A stretch of DNA of 64,000 nucleotides from Mesoterricola sediminis (lineage in GTDB: Bacteria > Acidobacteriota > Holophagae > Holophagales > Holophagaceae): positions 992,001 through 1,056,000 of the forward strand of contig NZ_AP027081.1 of assembly GCF_030295425.1 (NCBI RefSeq), read 5' to 3'. Below the pieces are notes generated by a model, which saw only the letters and a list, made by a program, of their open reading frames with translations, did no database searches and was not told where the DNA came from. The translations under genes and the position numbers were made by a program. Below are positions 24,825-32,995 of the stretch, in pieces. Numbering within the stretch: position 1 is the stretch's first letter; each line of letters begins with the position of its first letter.

Positions 24825-25964
24825 GTGAGCGGCAGGGGTGTGAACCGGGGGCGGGGCCTCCTGGCGGCAGCCCTGGCCGGGCTGCTGATGGGGTCCGCCT
24901 GCCGCCGGGAGGATCCCCGGATCGGGGAGATGACCGTGCGCGCCGCCGAGGCGGACGAGGCCGCCCAGCAACTGCGGGAGGCCTGGCGGGCGCAGCTCCT
25001 CCGGCTGCCACGCCTGGGCCGGGACCGGCCGGGGCCCGGCGGCCCCTACGCCATCCCCTTCACGCCTGAGCAGATCCGCTTCCTGCAAGCCCGCATCAAC
25101 GCGGAGCGGGATGTGTCCCGCCGGGCCCTGCTCCAGGAGGCCCTGGACCAGGACCGCCTGATCCGGACCCTGGGCGCGCGCCTGGAGCAGTTGAAGCGGG
25201 ACCTGCCCGTGCCCGACATCGCCGGCCCCCACGACAGCCACCACGGCCTGGCGCTGCGCTTCCTGAAGGGACGCGGCCTCCCGGATGGCGAGGCCCGGCG
25301 CCTGCTGGCCGGGGTGCCCCTCCTGGGCCGCCTGGCACCGGGCTTCGAGGTGTACCACGTCCTGGCCGGGGGCCAGTACGCCACCTGGGTGGCCCAGGGC
25401 GGGTCGCCCCTCTCGCCCCGGGACCTGAACGCCTCCGACGACCTGGAGGCCCTCCGGGCCACCCGGGACAGCGCCCGGGCCCGGCGGGGCCGGCTCGACC
25501 AGGCCGCCACCGCCCTGCTGGCCCAGAAGCGGGCCCTGGACCTGGAGGTCTCCGAATTGCGCCTCCAGCGGGAGCAGCTGTTGGAGGAACAGGCCGACCT
25601 CCAGGCTGAGGCGGCCGCCCACGCCGGGGACCTGAACGCCCTCCATTACCGGGTGGGCCTCCGGACCGACCTGGAGCAGGCGGGGATCATCGTGCTGCCC
25701 GTCCTGGGCCGGGGCCGGGCGGGCATCGCCTGGTCGGACGCCGCTTTCACCCAGCGCCTGGATCTCCGGCGGACCCAGCGCCTCGTCCTCCGGGCCGAGG
25801 ACCTGGGGCTGCGGCGCATCGAGGACGTGGACGTGGTGCCCGGCTCCTGCGTGGAGGGGGTCCACTACCGGTTGACCTACGCCCCCGACCGGCGGGAGGT
25901 CGCCGTGGACCTGCTGACGCCCGCTCGCTTCCGCAACGACAAGGTGGTGTTCGCGGTCCACTGA
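24825..25964 (+). CDS. Coiled-coil lipoprotein, unknown function
   Basis: 379 aa, GTG start. An N-terminal signal ends LLMGSAC, a probable though imperfect lipobox (G-S-A-C). Residues about 40-130 and 200-265 are charged heptad-like coiled coil (LDQAATALLAQKRALDLEVSELRLQREQLLEEQADLQAEAAAH). Between them PGFEVYHVLAGGQYATWVAQG is vaguely LysM-like. The last ~100 residues look beta-rich (VLRAEDLGLRRIEDVDVVPG). I cannot name the family. Divergent from the MacAB-like operon, with which it might act. Confidence 0.65.
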   Translation: MSGRGVNRGRGLLAAALAGLLMGSACRREDPRIGEMTVRAAEADEAAQQLREAWRAQLLRLPRLGRDRPGPGGPYAIPFTPEQIRFLQARINAERDVSRRALLQEALDQDRLIRTLGARLEQLKRDLPVPDIAGPHDSHHGLALRFLKGRGLPDGEARRLLAGVPLLGRLAPGFEVYHVLAGGQYATWVAQGGSPLSPRDLNASDDLEALRATRDSARARRGRLDQAATALLAQKRALDLEVSELRLQREQLLEEQADLQAEAAAHAGDLNALHYRVGLRTDLEQAGIIVLPVLGRGRAGIAWSDAAFTQRLDLRRTQRLVLRAEDLGLRRIEDVDVVPGSCVEGVHYRLTYAPDRREVAVDLLTPARFRNDKVVFAVH

Positions 25965-26008
25965 TCCCCCCACCTCGCGTACCCTGGAGGACCGGGAAAG
26001 GAGCCGCT

Positions 26009-26566
26009 CTGCCCTCTGTGTTTGGACATGCCCTCGCGGGCCTCGCGGTGGGCTCGGCCTTCGCCGGGCGGGAGACGGACCGCCGGACCCGCGCCCTGGC
26101 CCTCGTCTGCGCCGTGGCGCCGGACCTGGACTGGTTCACGGGCTTCCTGGACCCCCAGGACCGCTACGGCCTGGCCCACCGGGGCCTCTTCCATTCGTTC
26201 CTGGCCGCCGGCGCGCTCACCGTCCTCGCCATGGCCCTGGGGAACCGGGTCCGGTGGCGCCATCCCCGGGCCTGGGCCTGCCTGGCCGTGGCCACCTTCT
26301 CCCACGGCCTCCTGGACGCCTTCACCTTCGGCGGGCGGGGGGTCGCCTTCCTGGAGCCCTTTTCCAGCGTCCACTTCGTATCGGCCTGGCAGCCCATCTT
26401 CGTGTCGCCGATCCCCCTTTCAGGGCGACTGACCGACTGGTTGTTCTTTTCCTTGGGCACCGAGCTGCTGGTGATCGGCCTGCCCGCCATGGCCGTGCTC
26501 CTGGCCACCCGGACCCTGCGGGCCCGGCGGGCGCAGGCGTCCTGCGCCGTCCGCGACGACGGATAA
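26009..26566 (+). CDS. YdjM/DUF457-type metal-dependent membrane hydrolase
   Basis: About 185 aa, starting (M)PSVFGHALAGLAVGSAFAG. Conserved HALAG, APDLDWF, HRGLFHSFLAA and FSHGLLDAFT give the spaced His/Asp pattern of the family, among several TM helices. Function is uncertain; members are annotated as membrane-bound metal-dependent hydrolases. I place the start at CTG 26009: AAAGGAG lies five bases upstream and it yields the family's usual MPSxFxHA beginning. GTG 26018 is the conventional alternative but has the ribosome site 14 bases away. Confidence 0.78.
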   Translation: MPSVFGHALAGLAVGSAFAGRETDRRTRALALVCAVAPDLDWFTGFLDPQDRYGLAHRGLFHSFLAAGALTVLAMALGNRVRWRHPRAWACLAVATFSHGLLDAFTFGGRGVAFLEPFSSVHFVSAWQPIFVSPIPLSGRLTDWLFFSLGTELLVIGLPAMAVLLATRTLRARRAQASCAVRDDG

Positions 26567-26621
26567 AGGACGGACGCCACCGGCGGTTGATGGCGTCCGT
26601 CCTGGCGAAGGCTGACGGGGA

Positions 26622-27809
26622 TCAGGCGTTGGCGGTGAGGCGCTGGGCTTCCCGGGCGATCATGAGCTCCTCGTTGGTCGGGATGACCGCGACGGGGAGG
26701 CGGGAATCGGGGGTGCTGATGAAGCGGCCGCTCTTGCTGCGCACCTTGTTGGCCTCGGCGTCCAGCTTGACGCCCAGGTAGGTGAGCCGGTCGCAGACCC
26801 AGGCGCGCAGGTCGGCGGAGTTCTCGCCGATGCCGGCGGTGAAGACGATGGCGTCCACGCCGTTCATGGCGGCGGCGTAGGCGCCCACATACTTCAGGAC
26901 GCCGTAGCAGAGGACCTCGTGGGCGAGCCGGGCGCGCCGGTTCTTGCCCATGGCCTCCTCCACCTCGCGGCAGTCGGAGGAGACGCCGGAGATGCCCAGC
27001 AGGCCGGACTTCTTGTTGAGGAGGGCCGACAGGCCGGCGGCATCCAGCTGCTCCTGCTCCATGACGGTGGTGAGGACGCCCGGATCCAGGTTGCCGCTGC
27101 GGGTGCCCATGACGACGCCCTCGAGGGGGGTCAGGCCCATGGAGGTGTCCACGCTGCGGCCGTTGTGGACGGCGGTGATGCTGCTGCCGTTGCCCAGGTG
27201 GCACACGATGATCTTGCAGGCGTCGAAGGGCCGGCCCAGGAGCTCGGCGGTCTTCTCGGCCACGTACTTGTGGCTGGTGCCGTGGAAGCCGTAGCGGCGC
27301 AGGCCCAGCTTCTGGCACAGCTCGTAGGGCAGGCCGTAGGTGTAGGCGTAGTCCGGCATGCTGTGGTGGAAGGCCGTGTCGAACACGGCGACCTGGGGCA
27401 CGCCGGGGAAGATCTCCTGGGCGGTGCGGATGCCGGAAGCCGCCGGGGGATTGTGCAGCGGGGCGTAGAAGGCCAGGTCCTCGATCTCCTTGAGGACGGC
27501 GGGGGTGATCACTTCGGAATCGCCGAAGTTGGGACCGCCGTGGGCCACGCGGTGACCGACCGCGTCCACCTCGGCGCCCGGAGGCAGGACGGTGTCGCGC
27601 AGCTGGTCCATGATGGCGCTGAGGGCCACCTTGTGGTTGGCCATGTCCAGTTCGAGGCGGCCCTTCTCGCCCTGGATGGTCCACCGGATGAAGCCTTCGG
27701 ACAGACCGATGCGCTCGGCGATGCCATCGGCGAGGGTCTTCTCCTCGCTCATGTCCACAAGGTTGAACTTGAGGGAGGATGAACCGGCGTTGAGGACGAG
27801 GATCAGCAC
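26622..27809 (-). CDS. ackA: Acetate kinase AckA
   Basis: 395 aa. Opens (M)LILVLNAGSSSLKF, the ASKHA phosphate-binding motif, with HRVAHGG near 95, FDTAFHHSMP near 150, RYGFHGTSHKYV near 170 and HLGNGSSITAV near 205. It interconverts acetyl phosphate plus ADP and acetate plus ATP. GTG 27809 is preceded by GGAG at good spacing; the open frame running on to 29309 is a shadow of the neighbouring genes. No pta is beside it. Confidence 0.95.
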   Translation of the reverse strand: MLILVLNAGSSSLKFNLVDMSEEKTLADGIAERIGLSEGFIRWTIQGEKGRLELDMANHKVALSAIMDQLRDTVLPPGAEVDAVGHRVAHGGPNFGDSEVITPAVLKEIEDLAFYAPLHNPPAASGIRTAQEIFPGVPQVAVFDTAFHHSMPDYAYTYGLPYELCQKLGLRRYGFHGTSHKYVAEKTAELLGRPFDACKIIVCHLGNGSSITAVHNGRSVDTSMGLTPLEGVVMGTRSGNLDPGVLTTVMEQEQLDAAGLSALLNKKSGLLGISGVSSDCREVEEAMGKNRRARLAHEVLCYGVLKYVGAYAAAMNGVDAIVFTAGIGENSADLRAWVCDRLTYLGVKLDAEANKVRSKSGRFISTPDSRLPVAVIPTNEELMIAREAQRLTANA

Positions 27810-27898
27810 AGTGGACTCCTGCAATTTTTCACGATTGGTCCAGTGTAGTCGGTTTCGGTCTGCGCCGGGCCCACTGGTAGGACCACTTATGCTCCAGA

Positions 27899-28756
27899 TC
27901 ACCGCTTGGCCCGGCAGAGGTCCACGAGCGGGCACCGGGCGCACCCGGGGAGGCTCCGGACCCCGGGGCAGTCCCCCAGGATGCCCAGGTGGGCCAGGGC
28001 GAAGTCGTAGCGGAGGGGGTCCTCGGGGCAGAGGGCCCGGAGGGTCCGGGTGATCTCCTGCGCCAGGGCCCCGTCCGGGGTGCGCCGGGTGCCCAGGCCG
28101 ATGAAGCGGGAAATGCGGGCCACATGGGTGTCCAGGGGGATCACCAGGGCCCCCGGGGGGTAGGCCGTCCACAGGCCCAGGTCCGGCCAGCCGGTCCGAA
28201 CCATCCACCGGAGGAACATGCGCCAGCGCTTGCAGGCGGCCCCCTCCCGGGGATCGGGCAGGTTGAAGCGCAGGCCCCGGGTGGGGGGCAGTTCCCGCCG
28301 GAGGCGCTGCACCAGGGCGGAAAGTCGGTCGTCTGCTTCTTCGCCCGGGCCGGGCGCCAGGTGGGGCTCCAGTCCCCGCCCGCCGCTCTCCCGGTCCAGG
28401 GTCGCCCAGGCGGCGATCCAGTGGGCCATGTCCTCGCCGGTGTGGAAGCGCCAGGTCCAGGCCCCCAGTTCCCGGCCCAGCCGGGCCGCGGTTTCGGCGG
28501 GCGGGACGGCGCGGAGCTGGGCGGCCGGCGCCGGGCCCAGGGGCGCGAGGGCGGCGCGGATGGCCTGGAGCATGGGGGCCACCCGGCCATAGGCCAGATG
28601 GGCCGCCACGAAGGCGGTCACTTCCCGGTCCGCGCCACCGGGGTACGCGAGGGCGACGGCCAGGGGGTCCATGGCCAGGGCGCCGGGATCCTGGTACTGG
28701 TCGTGGAGGCGGTCCAGCCGGGGACGGAGCCGCGCCGGCGCGGGGCGGCGGGTCAC
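27899..28756 (-). CDS. TIGR02757-family protein (DUF2400)
   Basis: 285 aa. Segments such as DPLAVALAYPGGADREVTAFVAAHLAYGRV, ACKRWRMFLRWMVR and VIPLDTHVARISRFIGLGTRR match the TIGR02757 family, which resembles HhH-GPD DNA glycosylases. The end has a Cys cluster (CPGVRSLPGCARCPLVDLC) like the iron-sulphur loop of endonuclease III. Function is not established. GTG start overlaps the preceding gene's stop (GTGA), so the two are coupled. Confidence 0.85.
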   Translation of the reverse strand: MTRRPAPARLRPRLDRLHDQYQDPGALAMDPLAVALAYPGGADREVTAFVAAHLAYGRVAPMLQAIRAALAPLGPAPAAQLRAVPPAETAARLGRELGAWTWRFHTGEDMAHWIAAWATLDRESGGRGLEPHLAPGPGEEADDRLSALVQRLRRELPPTRGLRFNLPDPREGAACKRWRMFLRWMVRTGWPDLGLWTAYPPGALVIPLDTHVARISRFIGLGTRRTPDGALAQEITRTLRALCPEDPLRYDFALAHLGILGDCPGVRSLPGCARCPLVDLCRAKR

Positions 28757-29361
28757 GGCCGGGGAATCCGGCAGGTGAGGCCTTCCCCGTCCTGGACCAG
28801 GGTGAGGCCCAGGGCGCCGGCGACCCGCTGGGTCCACCGGGCGTTGATATCCAGGGGCTGGCCCGCCCGGACCTCCCCGGCGGGCTGCAGGGCCTCCGGC
28901 AGGGTCGGGGCCGGGGTGAAGCGGAGTTCCCAGGCGCCCTCGGCGGCGCGGGTCTGGATGCGCAGGCCCTCCCGCGCGTAGGGGAGGAGCTGGCGCGCGG
29001 CACTCCGGGCGAAGGAGCGCAGCAGGTCCCCGGGCCAGGTGTCGGGGCCGGGCCCGGGCAGGGCCTCCACCTCCACCGGCGCACGGTAGAGCAGGGCCAT
29101 GGGCCGGAGCTCGCCCGCGAGGCGGGCCCGCCAGTCCTCGCCGGGTTCGGCGGCGCCCTCGGGCAGCGTGCCCATGGCCAGATGGCGGGCGCGGCCCAGG
29201 AGGGCCTGGCCTTCGGCGAGCACCGCCTCGAGGCGCGCCCGGTTCCTCGGCGACAGGGGGGCGCCCTCAGGGGTGAGGTCTGCAACTCCCTGTACGCCGG
29301 CGAGCACATTGGCCAGGTCGTGCAACGCGGCCCTCATCAACAATTCGGATTCTTTCTCCAT
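28753..29361 (-). CDS. Histidine-phosphotransferase-like protein (DHp + degenerate ATPase fold)
   Basis: 202 aa, cytoplasmic. LLMRAALHDLANVLAGVQGVADL (His14) resembles the H-box helix of histidine kinases and ChpT-type phosphotransferases. A second helix (RARLEAVLAEGQALLGRARHL) completes a possible four-helix dimer. The C-terminal ~120 residues look like a Bergerat-like fold (VAGALGLTLVQDGEGLTCRIP) without clear N, G1 or G2 boxes, so ATP binding is doubtful. Divergent from the GspE-N-like gene and coupled to the TIGR02757 gene. Assignment is tentative. Confidence 0.5.
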   Translation of the reverse strand: MEKESELLMRAALHDLANVLAGVQGVADLTPEGAPLSPRNRARLEAVLAEGQALLGRARHLAMGTLPEGAAEPGEDWRARLAGELRPMALLYRAPVEVEALPGPGPDTWPGDLLRSFARSAARQLLPYAREGLRIQTRAAEGAWELRFTPAPTLPEALQPAGEVRAGQPLDINARWTQRVAGALGLTLVQDGEGLTCRIPRP

Positions 29362-29388
29362 GCACGTAAACTTTCTCTTGAGCGGGAC

Positions 29389-29394
29389 TATACT
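29389..29394 (+). promoter_or_regulatory. TATACT -10 in a divergent spacer
   Basis: TATACT reads towards the gene at 29442. The overlapping minus-strand sequence TATAGT (29388-29393) reads towards the gene ending at 29361. No good -35 on either strand. Confidence 0.35.
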
Positions 29395-29441
29395 TCACCC
29401 TGAGATTTTGCTCGGATCTTACCCTGAAAGGCGTTTTCTTT

Positions 29442-30290
29442 ATGCCCCATCCTAAGAAATTGGGAGAAATGCTGGTCGAGGCGGGGCTGATCACCGTCGC
29501 GCAGCTCCAGGAGGCGCTGCGCTACCAGAAGTCCGCCGGCGGCCGCATGGGGAGCAACCTGGTGGCCATGGGCATGATCACCGAAGCATCCTTGATGGAC
29601 TTCCTCGCGGTACAGACCGGGGTTCCCCGCCTGGACGTGAAGAACCTGGAGATCGCGGGGGCGGTCCTGGAGCGGATCCCCCGGCGCCTGGCGGAACAGA
29701 TGACCATCCTGCCGGTGGCCTTCAAGGAGCCCAAGTCCCTGGTCCTGGCCATGGCGGACCCCTCCGACCTCAACGCGGTGGACAGCGCGCGGTTCGCCTC
29801 GGGCCTCAACATCGAGCCCATGGTGGCCTCCCACAGCTCCCTCCGCCTCGCCATCGCCGACCAGTACCGGAAGCTGGAATCCGGCCTCATCGGGGTGACC
29901 GTCGAGGTGGGCAAGGACCCCCTCGAGGATGGGCTGCCGGTCAACTTCGACGCCCTGCCCGAACCGGTGGCGATCACGGCATCCTCCCCCTGGGTCAAGC
30001 GGGATCCCTTCTTCGACGGCAACGCCTACAAGGAGGAGCCGGCCAACCCCTTCCAGTTCTTCACCGAGGCGCCCCCCGAGCCCAGGCCCACCGACAGCCA
30101 GGGCATGATCATCCCCGCCCGGTCCGCGGCGTCCCAGGTGGTGCCGCCCATCGAGAACTACGGCACCCGGGCGCTGGTCCTGGGCCTGATCCGGAACCTG
30201 CAGCGCCGCGGCATCCTCGGTTCGGACGAGATCCAGCGCCTGATCATCAACCTCGTGGAAACCGGCGAGATCTCCGACCCCTCCCGGTAG
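29442..30290 (+). CDS. GspE/PilB N-terminal-domain (MshEN) protein
   Basis: 282 aa. Residues 1-150 match the type II secretion/type IV pilus ATPase N-domain: KLGEMLVEAGLITVAQLQEALRYQ, GSNLVAMGMITEASLMDFLAVQTGVP, LVLAMADPSDLNAVD. The ATPase domain is missing. A ~90-aa linker leads to a C-terminal helix pair (TRALVLGLIRNLQRRGILGSDEIQRLI). MshEN domains can bind c-di-GMP, so it could be an effector, but this is inference. Monocistronic, with no pilus genes nearby. Confidence 0.75.
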   Translation: MPHPKKLGEMLVEAGLITVAQLQEALRYQKSAGGRMGSNLVAMGMITEASLMDFLAVQTGVPRLDVKNLEIAGAVLERIPRRLAEQMTILPVAFKEPKSLVLAMADPSDLNAVDSARFASGLNIEPMVASHSSLRLAIADQYRKLESGLIGVTVEVGKDPLEDGLPVNFDALPEPVAITASSPWVKRDPFFDGNAYKEEPANPFQFFTEAPPEPRPTDSQGMIIPARSAASQVVPPIENYGTRALVLGLIRNLQRRGILGSDEIQRLIINLVETGEISDPSR

Positions 30291-30296
30291 CGGGCC

Positions 30297-30455
30297 CTAT
30301 CGCTTGTCCGCGATCCGCTGGAGCTTGCGGGCGGGGCATTCCCTGGACCCGCAGGAGCCGCAGCCGGAGGCGCAGGAGGCGCGCAGGAGGCTGCGCACGA
30401 GGTAGGCGGCGGCCAGGGTGGCGGTGGCGAGGACGAGGGCGAGCTGGACGGTCAT
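30297..30455 (-). CDS. FeoB-associated Cys-rich membrane protein
   Basis: 52-aa peptide: MTVQLALVLATATLAAAYLV forms one TM helix, followed by SCASGCGSCGSREC with four cysteines and a basic tail ending ADKR. This is the layout of the small FeoB-associated proteins (PF12669 type) found after feoB. It begins 7 bp beyond the feoB stop, the third gene of the iron operon. A role as FeoB partner, perhaps binding iron or a cluster through its cysteines, is inferred. Confidence 0.8.
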   Translation of the reverse strand: MTVQLALVLATATLAAAYLVRSLLRASCASGCGSCGSRECPARKLQRIADKR

Positions 30456-30462
30456 GGGCGCC

Positions 30463-32628
30463 TCACACGAAGCCGAGGAAGTGTCCGGCGACCACGGTGA
30501 GCCAGGCCGTGACCCAGGCCAGGACGGAGCCGTAGACGATGGTGAAGCCCGCCCACCGGAAGCTGCGGGTCTCCTTGTAGATCATCCCCACCGTGCCCAG
30601 GCAGGGGGTGTAGATGAGGGTGAAGACCATGAAGGCCAGGGCGGTGAGGGGGGTGAGGCCGGACCGGGTGCGGAGGGCCTCCTGCAGGGCGCCGGGGCCC
30701 TTCGCCTCGCCGTCGTCGGTCCTGGCCTGGTGGATGACCGCCATCGTGCTGACGACGATCTCCTTGGCCACGAAGCCGGCGGTGAGGGCGACGGTGTCCT
30801 TCCAGGCCTCGGGCCGCGTCCGGTAGGGGTCCAGGATGGGGGCCAGGGTGGGCTGCATGACCTTGCCGAACCGCGCGGCGAGGCTGGTGTTGACGACGCG
30901 GCTCTCGTGGGCCAGCTCCAGCTGGGCGAGGGCGGCCTCCTTCTCGGCCTGGGGCATGGCGGAGGAGGTGATGACGGCCTGCTGGTGGCGCAGGTCCGCG
31001 CGCCATTCGGCGTTGGCGATGCCCGGGTAGTGGGAGAGGAACCACACGAGGGTGGCGCCCGCGAGGATGACCGTCCCGGCCCGGTTCAGGAAGACGCTGC
31101 CCTTCTCCCACATGTGGATGAGCGTGCTCTTCAGCACCGGGAGGCGGTAGGGCGGCAGCTCCATGACGAAGGGGGCGTTCTCCCCCTTGAAGAGGGTCAG
31201 GCGCAGGAGCTTGCCCATGCCCATGGCCAGGAAGAAGCCCAGGAAGTGCATGCCCAGGATGACGAAGGCGGCCGCGACGGGCTTGAAGAAGGTGCCGGCG
31301 ATGACGATGTAGATCTGGAGCCGGGCCGAGCAGCTCACCAGGGGCGCCACGAGGATGGTGATGAAGCGGTCCTCGCGGGACTCGATGGTGCGGGTGGCCT
31401 GGACCGCGGGGACGTTGCAGCCGGTGCCCATCACCAGGGGGATGAAGCTCTTGCCGTGGAGGCCCATGAGATGCATCAGGCGGTCCATGATGAAGGCGGC
31501 CCGCGCCATGTAGCCCGTGTCCTCCAGGAAGGCGATGCAGCCCATGAGGAGCATGATCACGGGCACGAACACGATGACGGCCCCCACGCCGGGGATGATG
31601 CCGTCCACCAGGAGGCTGGAGAGCTCCCCGGCGGGGAGCTTGGCGGCGGCCGCGTCATGGAGCCAGGCGAAACCGGCGGCGATCCAGTCCTGGGGGATCT
31701 TGCCCACCACGAAGGTGACCGTGTACACGGCGATCATGATGGCGATGAAGATGGGGATGCCCAGCCAGCGGTGGGTGAGGAAGGCGTCCAGGCGGCCGGT
31801 GATGTCCCGCTGCCGCTGGCCCGTGTGATGGACCACCTCTTCCACGAGGCCATGGGCGAACCCGTAGCGGCCCTCGGCGACCAGGGTCCCGGTGTCGGCG
31901 CCCAGGTGGGCTTCCAGGAAGGCGGCGCTGGCCGCGGCCTGGGCCTGGATGGCCTTGCGGGCGTGGCTCTTCTCGACGGCCTCCTCGGCATGGGGCACCG
32001 ATTCCAGGATCATGAGCGCCAGGCGGCGGGAGGGATGGGCCTGGGCCAGGGCCTCGTCCCGCTCGATCTCCCGGGCGAGCTTCCGGATCTCGTCCTCCAG
32101 GTCGTGGCCATAGTTGACGGTGGCCAACGGGGGGCCGCCCGGCGCGGCCGCCTTCCGCACGGCCTCCCGCAGGGCCTGGATGCCCTCCTCCCGGTTGCCC
32201 ACGGTGGGAACCACGGGACCGCCCAGGAGGCGCTCGAAGGTCGCCACATCGATCTTCATGCCGGCGGCTTCGGCGTCGTCCATCATGTTGAGGACGAAGA
32301 CCACGGGCCGGCCCAGTTCCAGGAGCTGGGTCGTCAGGTAGAGGTTGCGCTCCAGGTTGGAGGCGTCGAGGACATTGACGATGACGTCGATGGAGGGGTC
32401 GGAGAGGAACTGGCTGGCGATGCGCTCATCCTCTGACCGGGCGGCCAGGGAGTACGTGCCGGGCAGGTCCACCACCTCCACGGTGGTCCCCTCGTCCTCG
32501 TAGGTGCCGCTCCGGCGCTCGACCGTGACGCCGGGCCAGTTCCCCACGTGGTGCCGGGACCCGGTCAGCGCATTGAAAATCGTCGTCTTGCCGCAATTGG
32601 GATTGCCGGCGAGCGCCAGGACCGTCAC
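30463..32628 (-). CDS. feoB: Ferrous iron transporter FeoB
   Basis: 721 aa. G-protein domain at the N-terminus: LAGNPNCGKTTIFNALTG (G1), DLPGTYSLA (G3), FVLNMMDDAE (G4). Two gate regions follow in the membrane part (PLVMGTGCNVPAVQATRTIESREDR and APLVSCSARLQIYI). It imports Fe2+ across the inner membrane. The start is GTG 32628, overlapping the feoA stop by 4 bp; the frame is open to 32655 only inside feoA. Confidence 0.96.
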   Translation of the reverse strand: MTVLALAGNPNCGKTTIFNALTGSRHHVGNWPGVTVERRSGTYEDEGTTVEVVDLPGTYSLAARSEDERIASQFLSDPSIDVIVNVLDASNLERNLYLTTQLLELGRPVVFVLNMMDDAEAAGMKIDVATFERLLGGPVVPTVGNREEGIQALREAVRKAAAPGGPPLATVNYGHDLEDEIRKLAREIERDEALAQAHPSRRLALMILESVPHAEEAVEKSHARKAIQAQAAASAAFLEAHLGADTGTLVAEGRYGFAHGLVEEVVHHTGQRQRDITGRLDAFLTHRWLGIPIFIAIMIAVYTVTFVVGKIPQDWIAAGFAWLHDAAAAKLPAGELSSLLVDGIIPGVGAVIVFVPVIMLLMGCIAFLEDTGYMARAAFIMDRLMHLMGLHGKSFIPLVMGTGCNVPAVQATRTIESREDRFITILVAPLVSCSARLQIYIVIAGTFFKPVAAAFVILGMHFLGFFLAMGMGKLLRLTLFKGENAPFVMELPPYRLPVLKSTLIHMWEKGSVFLNRAGTVILAGATLVWFLSHYPGIANAEWRADLRHQQAVITSSAMPQAEKEAALAQLELAHESRVVNTSLAARFGKVMQPTLAPILDPYRTRPEAWKDTVALTAGFVAKEIVVSTMAVIHQARTDDGEAKGPGALQEALRTRSGLTPLTALAFMVFTLIYTPCLGTVGMIYKETRSFRWAGFTIVYGSVLAWVTAWLTVVAGHFLGFV

Positions 32629-32873
32629 TGCCCGCCCCCTTCCACGAGGATGCACTGGCCCTCTTCGCGGCGCAGGGAGAGGTGGTAGCCCTTGATCACG
32701 AGCTCCATGGGATCGCCCATGGGCGCGAGCTTCTCCACCTTCAGCCGGGCGCCCCGGATGAAGCCCATCTCCAGCAGGCGGTGGCGGATCCGGCCCGTGG
32801 CGAGCACCTGGGCGACGATCGCCTCCTCCCCCGGTTGGAGGTCGCTCAAGGGTCGCGCGTGAACATGAGACAT
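32625..32873 (-). CDS. feoA: Ferrous iron transport protein FeoA
   Basis: 82 aa, SH3-like: MSHVHARPLSDLQPGEEAIVAQV, then RHRLLEMGFIRGARLKVEKLAPMGDPMELVIKGYHLSLRREEG. It is thought to bind FeoB and modulate its GTPase. ATG 32873 with GGAG eight bases upstream fits the family start better than the open frame to 32939. First gene of the feoA-feoB-Cys-rich peptide operon. Confidence 0.93.
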   Translation of the reverse strand: MSHVHARPLSDLQPGEEAIVAQVLATGRIRHRLLEMGFIRGARLKVEKLAPMGDPMELVIKGYHLSLRREEGQCILVEGGGQ

Positions 32874-32893
32874 GATCTCAACTCCGTCCTTCC

Positions 32894-32926
32894 AGGATAG
32901 AGCATGCGCTTGCTGAAACAAGCATG
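32894..32926 (-). promoter_or_regulatory. feo promoter with overlapping palindrome
   Basis: On the minus strand TTGTTT (32916-32921), a 16-bp spacer and TATCCT (32894-32899) precede feoA by 20 bp. An imperfect palindrome, CATGCGCTTG facing CAAGCATG (32903-32926), covers the -35 and most of the spacer. That is where a repressor operator would sit. It does not match the Fur or DtxR consensus sequences. Confidence 0.5.
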
Positions 32927-32995
32927 AATACTGAGACACTTATCACAAGCCTGCGCCAAGCCCTTGCTACAATGCCACCAAGCCCCCGTGCGCCC

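Noticed and set aside
26622-29309. An 895-codon minus-strand frame that could be read as an acetate kinase with a 500-aa N-terminal extension
   Set aside because: The extra part is Pro/Arg/Gly-rich shadow of the TIGR02757 and HPt-like genes in another frame; a good GGAG-GTG start lies exactly at the acetate kinase N-terminus.
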